Source: JAEUIT01 sp044220875 (GTDB lineage: Bacteria > Planctomycetota > Phycisphaerae > Phycisphaerales > SM1A02). From it: 64,000 nt of DNA. Below, piece after piece: positions 1-8,675 of the stretch (position 1 is its first letter; every line of letters starts with the position of its first letter). Position numbers and translations under genes: made by a program. The stretch is from NCBI GenBank assembly GCA_044220875.1, contig JBGAQH010000006.1:332085-396084 (forward strand), given 5' to 3'. The notes below the pieces were generated by a model. That model searched no databases. It worked only from the letters and a program-made list of their open reading frames with translations, and was not told where the DNA came from.

Positions 1-1
1 G

Positions 2-160
2 GCGCTCCTCGTCGATCCGGAGATCGATCGCGACGCCACGGCTGCCGTGCGCAAGGGACCGACTGCGGCCATGACCCGCAACGCGGCGAGTCTCGCGCTG
101 GCCACGGCCGACGTCGGCGAGGACGAAGCCGTCTCCGAGCGGCCGCGTCGACTCATCTGA
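2..160 (+). CDS. C-terminal end of an unknown protein (5' truncated)
   Basis: An open frame runs in from the window edge and stops at TGA 158-160, giving 52 residues (starts ALLVDPEIDRDATAA, ends ERPRRLI). Its third-position GC and Ala/Arg/Asp-rich composition fit the coding style of the window, but there is no recognisable motif. It may be the tail of a gene lying mostly upstream; I cannot assign a function. Confidence 0.4.
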   Translation, partial: ALLVDPEIDRDATAAVRKGPTAAMTRNAASLALATADVGEDEAVSERPRRLI

Positions 161-414
161 TGTCCGCGGCGGCACGAATGCCGCACGAAGACCCAAGCGC
201 ACGTGCGGAGCGATCCCCTCGCGCCACGGCGCGGCGCTTGGGCGACGAGCGGCGATCCTCGTGAGGGGACGCGCCGTGTGAGTTCCTCGCGCCTTGCGAG
301 ACTCCGCCGATGGTCGCGTCGCGGAATCGACTGCGACTGCACACTCGTGAAGGGGCCGGGAAGGGCGTTGCTGCCCGCGAGGGGCGGGTTGTCGCGAATT
401 TCGCTTGAGAGGGC
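161..414. other. Intergenic region before the nos cluster
   Basis: No convincing gene is present. Short open frames on both strands lack a ribosome binding site and family features. I see no FNR/NNR-like TTGAT-N4-ATCAA palindrome here, which would be expected if the nos genes were under classical Crp/Fnr control. Confidence 0.5.
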
Positions 415-443
415 TTGACCTGCGTTCCGATAGGAGATATCTA
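415..443 (+). promoter_or_regulatory. Sigma70-like promoter of the nos cluster
   Basis: TTGACC at 415-420 and TATCTA at 438-443 are separated by 17 bp, a near-consensus housekeeping promoter. Transcription would start near 450 and leave a leader of about 29 nt before the GGAG (470-473) that serves the ATG at 479. Confidence 0.6.
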
Positions 444-478
444 GATCAGGAACCGTGGATATAGCCCATGGAGCAGCC

Positions 479-1501
479 ATGACCACCTTGAAGCCTTTCG
501 CCATCCACACCGTCGGTTCCGGCCCCGCTGGCCGAGCCACCATCGCCAACCCTTTCCGCTCGTCATTGCCGACCGCCGTGGCCAACGGGGACGAGCCGGT
601 CCGTCGAAGCAGCCATTCCGGCCTTCGGCGCGAACTGCTCGCCGTCGGGATCACGTTGGCCGCTTGGGCGGCAAGTGCGGGGCTGGTCGTCGGGGCCACC
701 GCGTTGGGTCTGGTCGCCCAAGACCACGTGCGCCCCAAGCCGCCGGCGCCGCTGGCGATCCTCACGCAGGCGGCCGGTCCATCGCTGGACAGCGCGGCGT
801 TCCTCGCCGGTCGGGCGCACTTCGCCGGTACGTGTTCCCTCTGTCACGGTCCCACGGGACAGGGCGTCCAGGGGCTCGGCAAAGATCTCGTGACCAGTCG
901 CTACGTCGCCGAGACGCCCGATGCCGGAATCGTGGCGTTCATCGCCGCCGGGCGCGCCGTCAACGATCCTGCGAACACCACTCGCATCCCGATGCCGCCG
1001 CGCGGCGGAAATCCGCTGCTCACCGATGCGGACCTCTCGGCGATCGTCGTCTTCCTTCGGGGACTGCAGGATCCCCGTCGCATTCCGGCCGATGCGTTGC
1101 GTGCCCCCGTCGCGCCGCCCGCGCCGCCGCCGCCGAGCGCGGACGACAAGGCGGCCGCTCTTGCGGCGGCGGGCGGCAACGCCGAGCTCGCCGGCTACAT
1201 CGCCAACGGCAATCGGATCTTCCATACCGGCTGCGTCGCGTGTCATGGGAAGGGCGGCGTCGGCATGCCCGGCAACGGCAAGACGCTCGTCAGGAACGAC
1301 TTCATCAAGTCGCTCGACGACGAGGGCCTGCTCGCATTCATCAAGCGCGGCCGTGCCCCATCGGAGCCGAAGAACACGACCGGCATTCAGATGCCGCCGA
1401 AGGGCGGGAATCCGGCGCTCTCCGACGACGATCTCCTCGACGTCATCGCGTATCTGCGCACGCTGCAGGGCCAGGCTCCCTCGGCGCCGTCAGCAAAGTA
1501 G
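479..1501 (+). CDS. Membrane-anchored di-haem c-type cytochrome of the nos cluster
   Basis: Predicted periplasmic electron carrier delivering electrons to nitrous oxide reductase. The 340-residue protein has an N-terminal membrane anchor (about residues 53-80, AVGITLAAWAASAGLVVGAT), then two tandem cytochrome c domains with haem motifs CSLCH (near residue 119) and CVACH (near 252). Each is followed by a likely axial-ligand methionine in IPMPPRGGNP or IQMPPKGGNP. A Pro-rich linker (APVAPPAPPPPS) joins the domains, which look like an internal duplication. I chose ATG 479 because GGAG lies 5 nt upstream; an in-frame GTG at 455 is possible. It sits about 70 bp before nosZ, matching the NosC-type cytochromes of clade II clusters. 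Family assignment is firm; the electron-donor role is inferred from position. Confidence 0.85.
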   Translation: MTTLKPFAIHTVGSGPAGRATIANPFRSSLPTAVANGDEPVRRSSHSGLRRELLAVGITLAAWAASAGLVVGATALGLVAQDHVRPKPPAPLAILTQAAGPSLDSAAFLAGRAHFAGTCSLCHGPTGQGVQGLGKDLVTSRYVAETPDAGIVAFIAAGRAVNDPANTTRIPMPPRGGNPLLTDADLSAIVVFLRGLQDPRRIPADALRAPVAPPAPPPPSADDKAAALAAAGGNAELAGYIANGNRIFHTGCVACHGKGGVGMPGNGKTLVRNDFIKSLDDEGLLAFIKRGRAPSEPKNTTGIQMPPKGGNPALSDDDLLDVIAYLRTLQGQAPSAPSAK

Positions 1502-1571
1502 TTCACACCTCAACGGAGCGGCGGGAGCCGATGTCGGCCTCCTGCGTCGCCATTCACTCGGAGGTCAGCAC

Positions 1572-3647
1572 ATGTCCTATCAAACCTGTTCACGCCCATA
1601 TCGCTGGGTCGCCGCGATGCTTGTCGTCGGCGGCGTCCTGAGTGCCCTCGCGCCCGATGCCCATGCCCAAGAAACCCGTCGTCGTCGCGGAGCGGCCCAG
1701 GAGGCGAAGCCCGTCGAACTCACCCCCGAGCAGGTGGCGCAGTTCACGAAGATCGCCAACGAGCGCAAGCTGAATGTCGACGATCTCCTCGCCGCCGCGA
1801 AGACCTACACGCCAAGCGGTCATCTCGACGAGTACGTTCTCTTTTCCTCGGGCGGCCAGAGCGGCCAGGTGTTCGCGATCGGCGTTCCGAGCATGCGGCT
1901 TCTCCGGTCGATCGCCGTCTTCACCCCCGAGTCGTGGCAGGGGTATGGCTTCGCCGGACTCGACGATCGGGTGCGTAAGGAGCTTGAGATCAACGGACGT
2001 CCGGTGACGTGGGGCGACACCCACCATCCGGCGCTCTCCGAAACCAAGGGCGACTACGACGGGCAGTTCCTCTTCATCGGCGACAAGGCCAACGCCCGTC
2101 TCGGCGTGATCGACCTGCGGGACTGGGAGACGAAGCAAATCGTCAAGAATCCGCTGACGATCAGCGACCACGGCGCGGCGTTCGTCACGCCCAACACCGA
2201 CTACGTCATCGAGGGCGGCCAGTACGCGACGGTGCTCGGCTACGGCTACGCGCCGCCGGAGGACTACAAGAAGTCCTATCGCGGCATGGTCACGATGTGG
2301 AAGTTCGACCGCGCGAAGGGGCGGATCGACGTCGCGAACTCCTTCGCGCTTGAGCTGCCTCCCTATTGGCAGGATCTCGCCGACGCCGGCAAGTTCGTGA
2401 GCGACGGCTACTTCTTCGTCAACTCGTTCAACTCGGAGATGGCGACCGGCGGCATCGAGTCGGGAAAGCCGCCCTTCGAGGCGGGCGCCAGCAAGCGGGA
2501 CATGGACTACCTGCACATCGTCGACTGGAAAAAGGCCGAGGCGGCGTTCAAGGCGGGCAAGGCGAAGCTGGTCAACGGATTCCCGGTGCTGATGCTCGAC
2601 ACCAGCATCGCAGACGGCATCCTGTACTTCGCTCCCGAGCCGAAAAGCCCCCACGGCGTCGACGTCACCCCGAACGGGCAGTACATGGTCGTTGCCGGCA
2701 AGCTCGATCCGCACGTCACGGTCTACTCGATCGACAGGATCAAGAAAGCGATCGCCGAGAAGAAGTACTCGGGCTCGGACGACTTCGGCGTTCCCGTCCT
2801 CGACTTCGACGCGGTGAAGGAAGCCCAGGTCGAGCTCGGCCTCGGGCCGCTGCACACCCAGTTCGACGACAAGGGATACGCCTACACCTCGCTCTTCCTC
2901 GACTCCGCCGTCGCCCGATGGAGTCTCGGCGGCGACTACGCGAAGCTCCACGAGGAGCAGCCCTGGAAGCTCGTTCAGAAGACTTCGGTGCAGTACAACA
3001 TCGGTCACCTCTGCGCGGCCGAGGGCGATACCGCGAGCCCCGACGGGAAGTTCCTCATCTCGATGTCGAAGTGGTCGGTGGACCGCTTCGTCACGACCGG
3101 GCCGCTCCTGCCGCAGAACTTCCAGCTCGTTGACATCTCGCAGCCGGGCACGACCATGCCGGTCCTCTACGACCTGCCGATCGGCGTGGGCGAGCCGCAC
3201 TACTGCCAGATGATCAAGGCCGACAAGCTGAGCACGTGGAAGGTCTATCCCGAGATCGGCTGGAACCCGCACACCCAGCAGCTCGATCCGAACGCCCCGA
3301 AGAAGGGCGAGGAGGGGGTGACCCGCAACGGCAACAAGGTGCTCGTGAAGATGACCGCGGTGCGCAGCCACTTCGTGCCCGAGCACGTCGAGGTGAATGA
3401 GGGCGACGAGGTCACCTGGCGCATCACCGCCATGGAGACGGCGCAGGACGCCACCCACGGCTTCTGCATCGGCGCCTACAACATCAATCTCTCGCTCGAG
3501 CCCGGCGAGTTCGCCGAGTTCCGCTTTATCGCGGACAAGTCCGGCACCTATCCCTTCTATTGCACCGAGTTCTGCTCGGCGTTGCACCTGGAGATGATGG
3601 GATACCTGCACATCAAGCCCGCCGCTCGCACGGCGTCGGCCAACTGA
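1572..3647 (+). CDS. nosZ: Nitrous oxide reductase, clade II (Sec-exported)
   Basis: Reduces N2O to N2 in the periplasm, the last step of denitrification. The 691-residue product starts with a Sec-type signal (hydrophobic core VAAMLVVGGVLSALA, cut near AHA) with no twin-arginine motif, a hallmark of clade II NosZ. CuZ-ligand histidines are recognisable in DTHHPAL (residues 151-152), SDHGAAFV, PHGVDV, LDPHVTVY, LHTQF and IGHLCA. The C-terminal cupredoxin domain carries the CuA site: His629 in ATHGFC, then CTEFCSALHLEM (Cys664, Cys668, His672, Met675). GGAGG at 1560-1564 lies 7 nt before ATG 1572. An Arg-rich stretch (ETRRRRG) follows the signal peptide. Downstream genes supply copper and maturation functions. 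Confidence 0.97.
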   Translation: MSYQTCSRPYRWVAAMLVVGGVLSALAPDAHAQETRRRRGAAQEAKPVELTPEQVAQFTKIANERKLNVDDLLAAAKTYTPSGHLDEYVLFSSGGQSGQVFAIGVPSMRLLRSIAVFTPESWQGYGFAGLDDRVRKELEINGRPVTWGDTHHPALSETKGDYDGQFLFIGDKANARLGVIDLRDWETKQIVKNPLTISDHGAAFVTPNTDYVIEGGQYATVLGYGYAPPEDYKKSYRGMVTMWKFDRAKGRIDVANSFALELPPYWQDLADAGKFVSDGYFFVNSFNSEMATGGIESGKPPFEAGASKRDMDYLHIVDWKKAEAAFKAGKAKLVNGFPVLMLDTSIADGILYFAPEPKSPHGVDVTPNGQYMVVAGKLDPHVTVYSIDRIKKAIAEKKYSGSDDFGVPVLDFDAVKEAQVELGLGPLHTQFDDKGYAYTSLFLDSAVARWSLGGDYAKLHEEQPWKLVQKTSVQYNIGHLCAAEGDTASPDGKFLISMSKWSVDRFVTTGPLLPQNFQLVDISQPGTTMPVLYDLPIGVGEPHYCQMIKADKLSTWKVYPEIGWNPHTQQLDPNAPKKGEEGVTRNGNKVLVKMTAVRSHFVPEHVEVNEGDEVTWRITAMETAQDATHGFCIGAYNINLSLEPGEFAEFRFIADKSGTYPFYCTEFCSALHLEMMGYLHIKPAARTASAN

Positions 3648-3714
3648 CCCACGCCCTCCGCGGGCCAACGCCCGCGGCAGGGCATTTCTCGCCTCAATCA
3701 ACGGAGCCACTCCC

Positions 3715-4380
3715 ATGGCGCAACTTCTCCGATCGCTGATCGGTCCGCGCGTGCCGGAGAGCGAACTGCAGGCTCACCGCCTGCGATATCTCACGCCAAC
3801 CTTCCTCTTCATGGTGGCGCGAGTCCTTCTCCTGGTCTCGATCTTCCTGCCCTACTGGCGCATGGAGCTCGAGGCGCCGCAATACCCCAATGGGCTCGTC
3901 CTCACCGCCTACGTGAATCACCTCACCGGCGACGTCCGCGAGATCGACGGCCTGAACCACTACATCGGCATGCGTCCGCTCGGCGAAGCCGCGGCCTTCG
4001 AACGGACCGCGTCGGTCTGGATGATCATGGCGATGTTCCTCCTGGTCGAGGGCGCGGCCTTCATCCACAGCCGGTGGGCCGTGCTCCTTGCGCTGCCCGC
4101 GATCACCTTTCCGATTGGATTCGTCGCCGATCTCGCTTACTGGATGCGCACCTTCGGCCTGCATCTGGATCCGGACGCGCCGCTCTCCGCGTCGGTGAAG
4201 CCCTTCGTTCCGACGATTCTCGGCGAGGGAGGCATCGGGCAGTTCAAGACCTTCGCCGATCTCGGCAGCGGCTATTGGTGCGCCGTCGCCTGTGCCGTTG
4301 TCACCATGGTCGGCTTCTACTTCCATCGACGCGCCTACCGGCCGCTGGCCCTCCGCGCCGAGACCGAGGTGACACGATGA
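3715..4380 (+). CDS. nosB: NosB-like integral membrane protein
   Basis: A 221-residue protein with about four membrane segments: FLFMVARVLLLVSIFLPYW, then one near VWMIMAMFLLVEGAAFI, one near WAVLLALPAITFPIGFVADLA, and a last one near VACAVVTMVGFYF. The loop between the first two contains GLNHYIGMRPLGEAA. Its place directly after nosZ and before nosD matches NosB, a membrane protein found only in clade II nos clusters, whose biochemical role is poorly defined. ATG 3715 is preceded by an AACGGAGCC leader giving GGAG at suitable spacing. The stop overlaps the nosD start (ATGA), so the two are translationally coupled. The name rests on topology and synteny rather than a catalytic motif. Confidence 0.6.
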   Translation: MAQLLRSLIGPRVPESELQAHRLRYLTPTFLFMVARVLLLVSIFLPYWRMELEAPQYPNGLVLTAYVNHLTGDVREIDGLNHYIGMRPLGEAAAFERTASVWMIMAMFLLVEGAAFIHSRWAVLLALPAITFPIGFVADLAYWMRTFGLHLDPDAPLSASVKPFVPTILGEGGIGQFKTFADLGSGYWCAVACAVVTMVGFYFHRRAYRPLALRAETEVTR

Positions 4381-5813
4381 GCCGGCGCCACGGGCTCGCA
4401 TCCATCGCCGCGCTCGCACTCCTCGGCGGCCCCTCCGCCGCGCGGGCCCAGGACGAGCACGCCCCTCCGCCGGCGCGGACGGGCGACATCGCTGCGCCGG
4501 CCCACCCGCGCGGGCCGATCGGCGACCGACTCGCGGCGGCCGCGCCGGGCGAGACGGTGACGATTGAAGCGGGGGTCTACCACGAGCATCTCCGGATCGA
4601 GCGGTCGGTCCGGCTCGTCGCCCACGGCGATGTCGTCCTCGACGGCGACGGCAGCGGCGACATCGTCGAGATCCTCGCCCCCGACGTCAGCATCATCGGC
4701 TTCACGATTCGGAACACCGGCATCGACCTCGATCACGAGAACGCGGCGATCCGGGTCGTCGCTCCGCGGGTCACCCTCGAGAACAACGTGCTCGAGGACA
4801 TCCTCTTCGGCATCGACCTCCGCGAATCGCCCGACTCCCGCGTGGTCGGCAACCGGATCGGCGGAAAGAAGCTCGACATCGCCCGACGCGGCGACGGCCT
4901 TCGGCTCTGGCGCTCGGACCGGGCGCTCGTCGAGGGCAACACGATCCATGACGGCCGCGACGCGATTCTCTGGTACTCCTCGAACGTCACCGTGCGCGGC
5001 AACACCGGCTTCGATTGCCGCTACGGGCTGCACCTGATGTTCAGCGACGGCATCACGATCGTCGACAACGACTTCACCGGAAACTCGGTCGGCATCTATC
5101 TGATGTACACGACCGGCGTCGAGCTCCTTCGGAATCGGCTGGTCCGCAACCGCGGGCCGAGCGGCTACGGCATCGGACTGAAGGAGACGGACCGCTTCTC
5201 GATTCGCGAGAACATCCTCGTCGGCAACCGCTCGGGGGTCTACATCGATGGTTCGCCCTTCACCGAGGCGATGCCCGGCGAGTTCACCCGCAACACCTTC
5301 GCCTACAACGACGTCGGCTGCACGTTCCTGCCGTCGGCCCGCGGCAACGAGTTCACCGAGAACAACTTCGTCGACAACATCGATCAGATCGCCGTCGCCG
5401 GGCGCGGGTCGCTCGAGGCGAACCGATTCTGGAAGGGCGAACGCGGCAACTTCTGGAGCGACTACACCGGCTACGACCTGAACGGCGACGGCGTCGGCGA
5501 CTTCGTGCACGAGTCGCAGACGCTTTTCGAGAACCTGCTCGAGAAGCGGCCGTCCCTGCGGCTCTTCCTCTTCAGTCCCGCCCAGCAGGCGATCGAGTTC
5601 GTCGGGCGGGCCATTCCCGCCGTGCGGCCCGAGGCGAAGTTCACCGACGAGGTGCCGCTCATGGCTCCAGCGCCGGTGCCGGCGCTGCGGCCCGCGTGTG
5701 AGGGTCGCGTCAATGCGGTCGCCCTGAGCGGCTCGGCCCTGATGGGGCTGGGCGTCGCCCTGGTGGCAGTCGGTCGACATCGCCCCCGCGGGGCCCACGG
5801 AGCACTCCGATGA
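4377..5813 (+). CDS. nosD: Periplasmic copper-processing protein NosD
   Basis: Required for copper-site assembly in NosZ, working with the NosFY ABC transporter. The 478-residue protein begins with a signal peptide (LASIAALALLGGPSAARA). The bulk is a right-handed beta-helix of CASH/NosD repeats, seen as recurrent N-N-x-x-x-N and GI-x-L turns (ENNVLEDILFGIDL, EGNTIHDGRDAILWY, VDNDFTGNSVGIYLM, LVGNRSGVYID). A conserved WSDYTGYDLNGDGVGD segment follows near residue 360. A C-terminal hydrophobic helix (VALSGSALMGLGVALVAVG) ending in RHRPRG would anchor it to the membrane. Start and stop overlap the neighbouring genes by ATGA, so nosB to nosL read as one coupled operon. Confidence 0.93.
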   Translation: MSRRHGLASIAALALLGGPSAARAQDEHAPPPARTGDIAAPAHPRGPIGDRLAAAAPGETVTIEAGVYHEHLRIERSVRLVAHGDVVLDGDGSGDIVEILAPDVSIIGFTIRNTGIDLDHENAAIRVVAPRVTLENNVLEDILFGIDLRESPDSRVVGNRIGGKKLDIARRGDGLRLWRSDRALVEGNTIHDGRDAILWYSSNVTVRGNTGFDCRYGLHLMFSDGITIVDNDFTGNSVGIYLMYTTGVELLRNRLVRNRGPSGYGIGLKETDRFSIRENILVGNRSGVYIDGSPFTEAMPGEFTRNTFAYNDVGCTFLPSARGNEFTENNFVDNIDQIAVAGRGSLEANRFWKGERGNFWSDYTGYDLNGDGVGDFVHESQTLFENLLEKRPSLRLFLFSPAQQAIEFVGRAIPAVRPEAKFTDEVPLMAPAPVPALRPACEGRVNAVALSGSALMGLGVALVAVGRHRPRGAHGALR

Positions 5814-6712
5814 TCCAGATGAGACACGTGACGAAACGATACGGTCGGACTGCGGCGGTGGAGGGAATCTCCCTTGACGTCGCCGCCGGCGAGAGCCTTG
5901 CCCTCTGGGGAACGAACGGAGCGGGGAAGACGACGCTCATCCGTTGCGCACTCGGCCTTCTCGGGTTCGAGGGGACGATCGCGATCGGTGGCCACGACGT
6001 GCGCCGTGACGGGAAGGCCGCCCGCCTCCTCATTGGCTACGTGCCGCAGGAGCTCGGCTTCTACGATGACCTCAGCGTCCGCGAGGCGATTGCGTTCTTC
6101 GCCCGCCTCAAGGGGCTCGGACTGCCCGACGTCTCGCCGACGCTCGACCAGGTCGGACTCCTCGGTCACGAGCGAAAGCGGATCCGTGAACTCTCCGGAG
6201 GCATGAAGCAGCGGCTTGCCCTGGCGATCGCCCTGCTCGGCGATCCCCCGATCCTTCTTCTTGACGAGGTGACGGCGAGCCTGGACGCGGTCGGTCGCGA
6301 TGAGTTCGTCGGGCTCCTCGAACGACTCTCGGGCGCCGGACGCACGCTCCTTTTCGCGTCGCATCGCATCGAGGAGGTCGCGACCCTTGCCGGACGCGTC
6401 GCCCTCCTCGAACGCGGCCGCCTCACCCGCGTCGAACCCTGCGACCGCTTCGTCGCCGAGCTGACCCACGGCGCGGTGCTCCATCTGGTGATGCGGGCAG
6501 GGGTGCGCGACGCGGCGATTCGCTCGCTCCGTGCCGGTGGATTCCAGGCGGAGCTGAATGGTGTTGGCGTTCTCGTTCCGGTCCTGCCCGAACAGAAGGC
6601 GGTCCCGTTCCGCCTCCTCGCCGAATCGCGCGTCCCGATCGATGACTTTGAGATCGTGTCCACACGCCACGCCGCCGCGCTTGCGGCGCGCACCACGGAG
6701 GTCCGCTCATGA
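5810..6712 (+). CDS. nosF: ABC transporter ATPase NosF
   Basis: ATP-binding subunit of the NosFY transporter, thought to supply a sulfur or copper-site component for NosZ maturation. The 300-residue protein shows Walker A GTNGAGKTT (residues 34-42), the Q-loop (GYVPQELGFYDDLSVRE), signature LSGGMKQR and Walker B ILLLDEV followed by TASLDAVGRDEF. The ABC domain is followed by an extra region of about 90 residues typical of NosF/CcmA-like ATPases. It overlaps nosD and nosY by 4 nt on each side (ATGA). Confidence 0.93.
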   Translation: MIQMRHVTKRYGRTAAVEGISLDVAAGESLALWGTNGAGKTTLIRCALGLLGFEGTIAIGGHDVRRDGKAARLLIGYVPQELGFYDDLSVREAIAFFARLKGLGLPDVSPTLDQVGLLGHERKRIRELSGGMKQRLALAIALLGDPPILLLDEVTASLDAVGRDEFVGLLERLSGAGRTLLFASHRIEEVATLAGRVALLERGRLTRVEPCDRFVAELTHGAVLHLVMRAGVRDAAIRSLRAGGFQAELNGVGVLVPVLPEQKAVPFRLLAESRVPIDDFEIVSTRHAAALAARTTEVRS

Positions 6713-7623
6713 CCACGCTCGCAACGCTCTCCTCCGGACAGGTCCCGCCCGCTCCCGTCGCGTCGGCGCTCCGAGGCCGTCGCCGCCCGCCGGGAGCATC
6801 GGCGAACATCGCCTCGATCGCCCACCGCGAGCTGCGCGACGCGATCCGCAGCCGGTGGTTCTGGCTCTATACGCTGTCGTTCGCCGTCCTTGGCGTCGCG
6901 GTCTCGTATGTCTCGGCTGCGGGAACCGGGGCGTCCGGTCTTTCGGGCTTCGGCCGAACGACGGCGGGACTCATCAACCTCGTCCTCCTCGTCGTGCCGC
7001 TCATGGCCCTCACCGCCGGTGCGGCCTCGATCGCCTCGGACCGCGAGCGCGGGATGCTTGCCTATGTGTTGGCGCAGCCGGTGGCCCGCCACGAGGTGGT
7101 GCTCGGAAAGTACCTCGGTCTCGCCGGCGCGCTCCTCGCTTGCCTGAGCCTCGGGCTGGGCGGTTGCGCATTGATCCTCGCGTCGAAGGGCGTGCGAACG
7201 AGCTCGACGAGCATCCTGTGGCTCACCGGTCTCTCCTTTCTCCTGGCGTTGGCGATGCTCAGCGTCGGCATGCTGATCTCGGTTCTCGCACGCAGGGCGT
7301 CGGTGGCCGTCGGCACCGCCATCTTCACGTGGCTGTCCCTCGTCTTCGTCTCGGACCTGGCCCTCATGGCGGGAGCGATCGCCCTGCGGCTCCGCATCGA
7401 AACGCTCTTCGGGCTCTCGCTCGCGAACCCGCTCCAGGTCTTCAAGATGTGGTCGCTGCACGCCGTGGACGCCACGCTCGACGTCCTCGGCCCGGCCGGC
7501 CTTTACGCGATGGACACGTTCGGCGAGGGCATCGCGGCGCTCTTTGCCGCAGTCCTGTTCCTCTGGATCACGCTGCCGCTCCTTCTCGCACTCCTGATCT
7601 TTGCCCGGAGGTCCCCGGTATGA
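6709..7623 (+). CDS. nosY: ABC transporter permease NosY
   Basis: Membrane subunit of NosFY. The 304-residue protein has about six hydrophobic helices of the ABC-2 permease type: a first one at FWLYTLSFAVLGVAVSYVSA, and others at LINLVLLVVPLMALTAG, YLGLAGALLACLSLGLGGCAL, ILWLTGLSFLLALAMLSVGM and a C-terminal LFAAVLFLWITLPLLLALLIF. The cytoplasmic HRELRDAIRSRWFW before helix 1 and SIASDRERGMLAYVLAQPV (coupling region) are typical of NosY. It begins inside the nosF stop (ATGA) and ends inside the nosL start. Confidence 0.92.
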   Translation: MTTLATLSSGQVPPAPVASALRGRRRPPGASANIASIAHRELRDAIRSRWFWLYTLSFAVLGVAVSYVSAAGTGASGLSGFGRTTAGLINLVLLVVPLMALTAGAASIASDRERGMLAYVLAQPVARHEVVLGKYLGLAGALLACLSLGLGGCALILASKGVRTSSTSILWLTGLSFLLALAMLSVGMLISVLARRASVAVGTAIFTWLSLVFVSDLALMAGAIALRLRIETLFGLSLANPLQVFKMWSLHAVDATLDVLGPAGLYAMDTFGEGIAALFAAVLFLWITLPLLLALLIFARRSPV

Positions 7624-8126
7624 GGCTGCTTCCGACCATCGCACTCACCTTCGTTCTGGCGGGCTGCGGGCGCAGCGACCCCGAGGGCCCGCCGCCCCTG
7701 CGACTCGGCCGTGACGAATGCGCCGAATGCGGCATGATGATTTCCGAGGATCGGTGCGCAGCGGCCCTCCTGGTCAACGGCGACGAGGGGCGCGTCCATC
7801 GCGTCTTCGACGACATCGGCTGCATGCTCGACTGGGAGCGAACCCACCCCGACGAGCCGCCGACGGCCCGATTCGTGCGCGACTATGACCGGGCCGCATG
7901 GTGTGAGGCGACCGGAGCGGGTTACCTCGACGGCTCCTCGATTCGCACGCCCATGGCCTCGGGGCTTCTCGCCTTCACCGACCGTTCGTCGGCGGAGCGG
8001 GGACGCGAAGCCCATGGAGGCCGGGTACTCTCTTGGGATGCGCTCGGCGCCGCCCGGCTGGCATGGCTTGATCGGCGCGACCGAGCGGTGCGGCCGTCGG
8101 AAGGCGAAGCGTTGGCCGCGCCCTAG
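7620..8126 (+). CDS. nosL: NosL-type copper-binding lipoprotein
   Basis: Outer-membrane or periplasmic copper chaperone for NosZ. The 168-residue precursor has a lipoprotein signal with lipobox VLAGC (Cys15-16) and the NosL copper-site signature CAECGMMISEDR just after it, followed by VFDDIGCMLDWE and YLDGSSIRTPMASGLLAF, all characteristic of NosL. The Arg/Ala-rich tail (LAWLDRRDRAVRPSEGEAL) is not typical. The start overlaps the nosY stop (ATGA). It is the last structural gene of the cluster. Confidence 0.92.
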   Translation: MRLLPTIALTFVLAGCGRSDPEGPPPLRLGRDECAECGMMISEDRCAAALLVNGDEGRVHRVFDDIGCMLDWERTHPDEPPTARFVRDYDRAAWCEATGAGYLDGSSIRTPMASGLLAFTDRSSAERGREAHGGRVLSWDALGAARLAWLDRRDRAVRPSEGEALAAP

Positions 8127-8140
8127 CGATTGGGAAACGC

Positions 8141-8635
8141 ATGTTCTCCAGCACCACCGAGTACGCCCTCCGCGCCGCCGTCTTCCTTGCCTCGCAGGGC
8201 GGCGAATCCGTGAACAGCGATCGGATCTCGGAGGCGACCAAGGTGCCGCCGGGGTACATCTCAAAGGTCATGCGCGACCTCGTCGTCGCCAGACTCGTCG
8301 AGTCGCAGCGCGGTCCCAACGGGGGCTTCACCCTCGCCCGCGATCCGTCGGCGATCAGCGTCCTTGACGTGGTGAACGCCGTGACGCCGATCCGTCGCAT
8401 CGAATCCTGCCCGCTCGGCAATCCGACGCACTTGAATCTCTGTCCCCTCCACCGTCGCCTCGACGATGCCATCGCAAGCATCGAGCTGGCCTTTCGGCAG
8501 ACGACGCTCGCCGAAGTGAGTCAACCGAAGGCGGGCAAGGGACCGCAGTGCGCTGCGCTCACGATCCAGGGCACGCCGCTGGGACGGGCTGCCGCAGCCG
8601 CCAAGCCGTCGCGCGCGAAACGATCCGCGGGCTGA
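8141..8635 (+). CDS. Rrf2-family regulator, probable NO/Fe-S sensor of the nos cluster
   Basis: A winged-helix transcription factor of 164 residues. The N-terminus FSSTTEYALRAAVFLA and the wing GPNGGFTLARDP are diagnostic of Rrf2 proteins (IscR, NsrR). The effector region has CPLGNPTHLNLCPLH, two cysteines 11 residues apart, and a later single Cys (GPQCAAL), so a Fe-S cluster is plausible although the spacing differs from IscR. It lies 14 bp after nosL on the same strand. Together with the absence of an Fnr box in front of the cluster, this suggests it controls nos expression in response to NO or redox state. The regulatory target is inferred. Confidence 0.85.
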   Translation: MFSSTTEYALRAAVFLASQGGESVNSDRISEATKVPPGYISKVMRDLVVARLVESQRGPNGGFTLARDPSAISVLDVVNAVTPIRRIESCPLGNPTHLNLCPLHRRLDDAIASIELAFRQTTLAEVSQPKAGKGPQCAALTIQGTPLGRAAAAAKPSRAKRSAG

Positions 8636-8675
8636 TCACCGGCGTTCGGTCGAGGTGTCCGACTCGGCTCGACGC

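Noticed and set aside
203..418. Small open frame before the nos promoter
   Set aside because: No ribosome binding site, Arg-rich composition typical of a wrong frame.
455..478. GTG 455 as start of the nos cytochrome
   Set aside because: It lies only 11 nt from the -10 and lacks a ribosome site, whereas ATG 479 has GGAG at 5 nt. It is not fully excluded, given leaderless starts elsewhere in the window.
1590..3716. 708-codon open frame antisense to nosZ
   Set aside because: It has no family features and is explained by high GC and codon structure of nosZ on the other strand.
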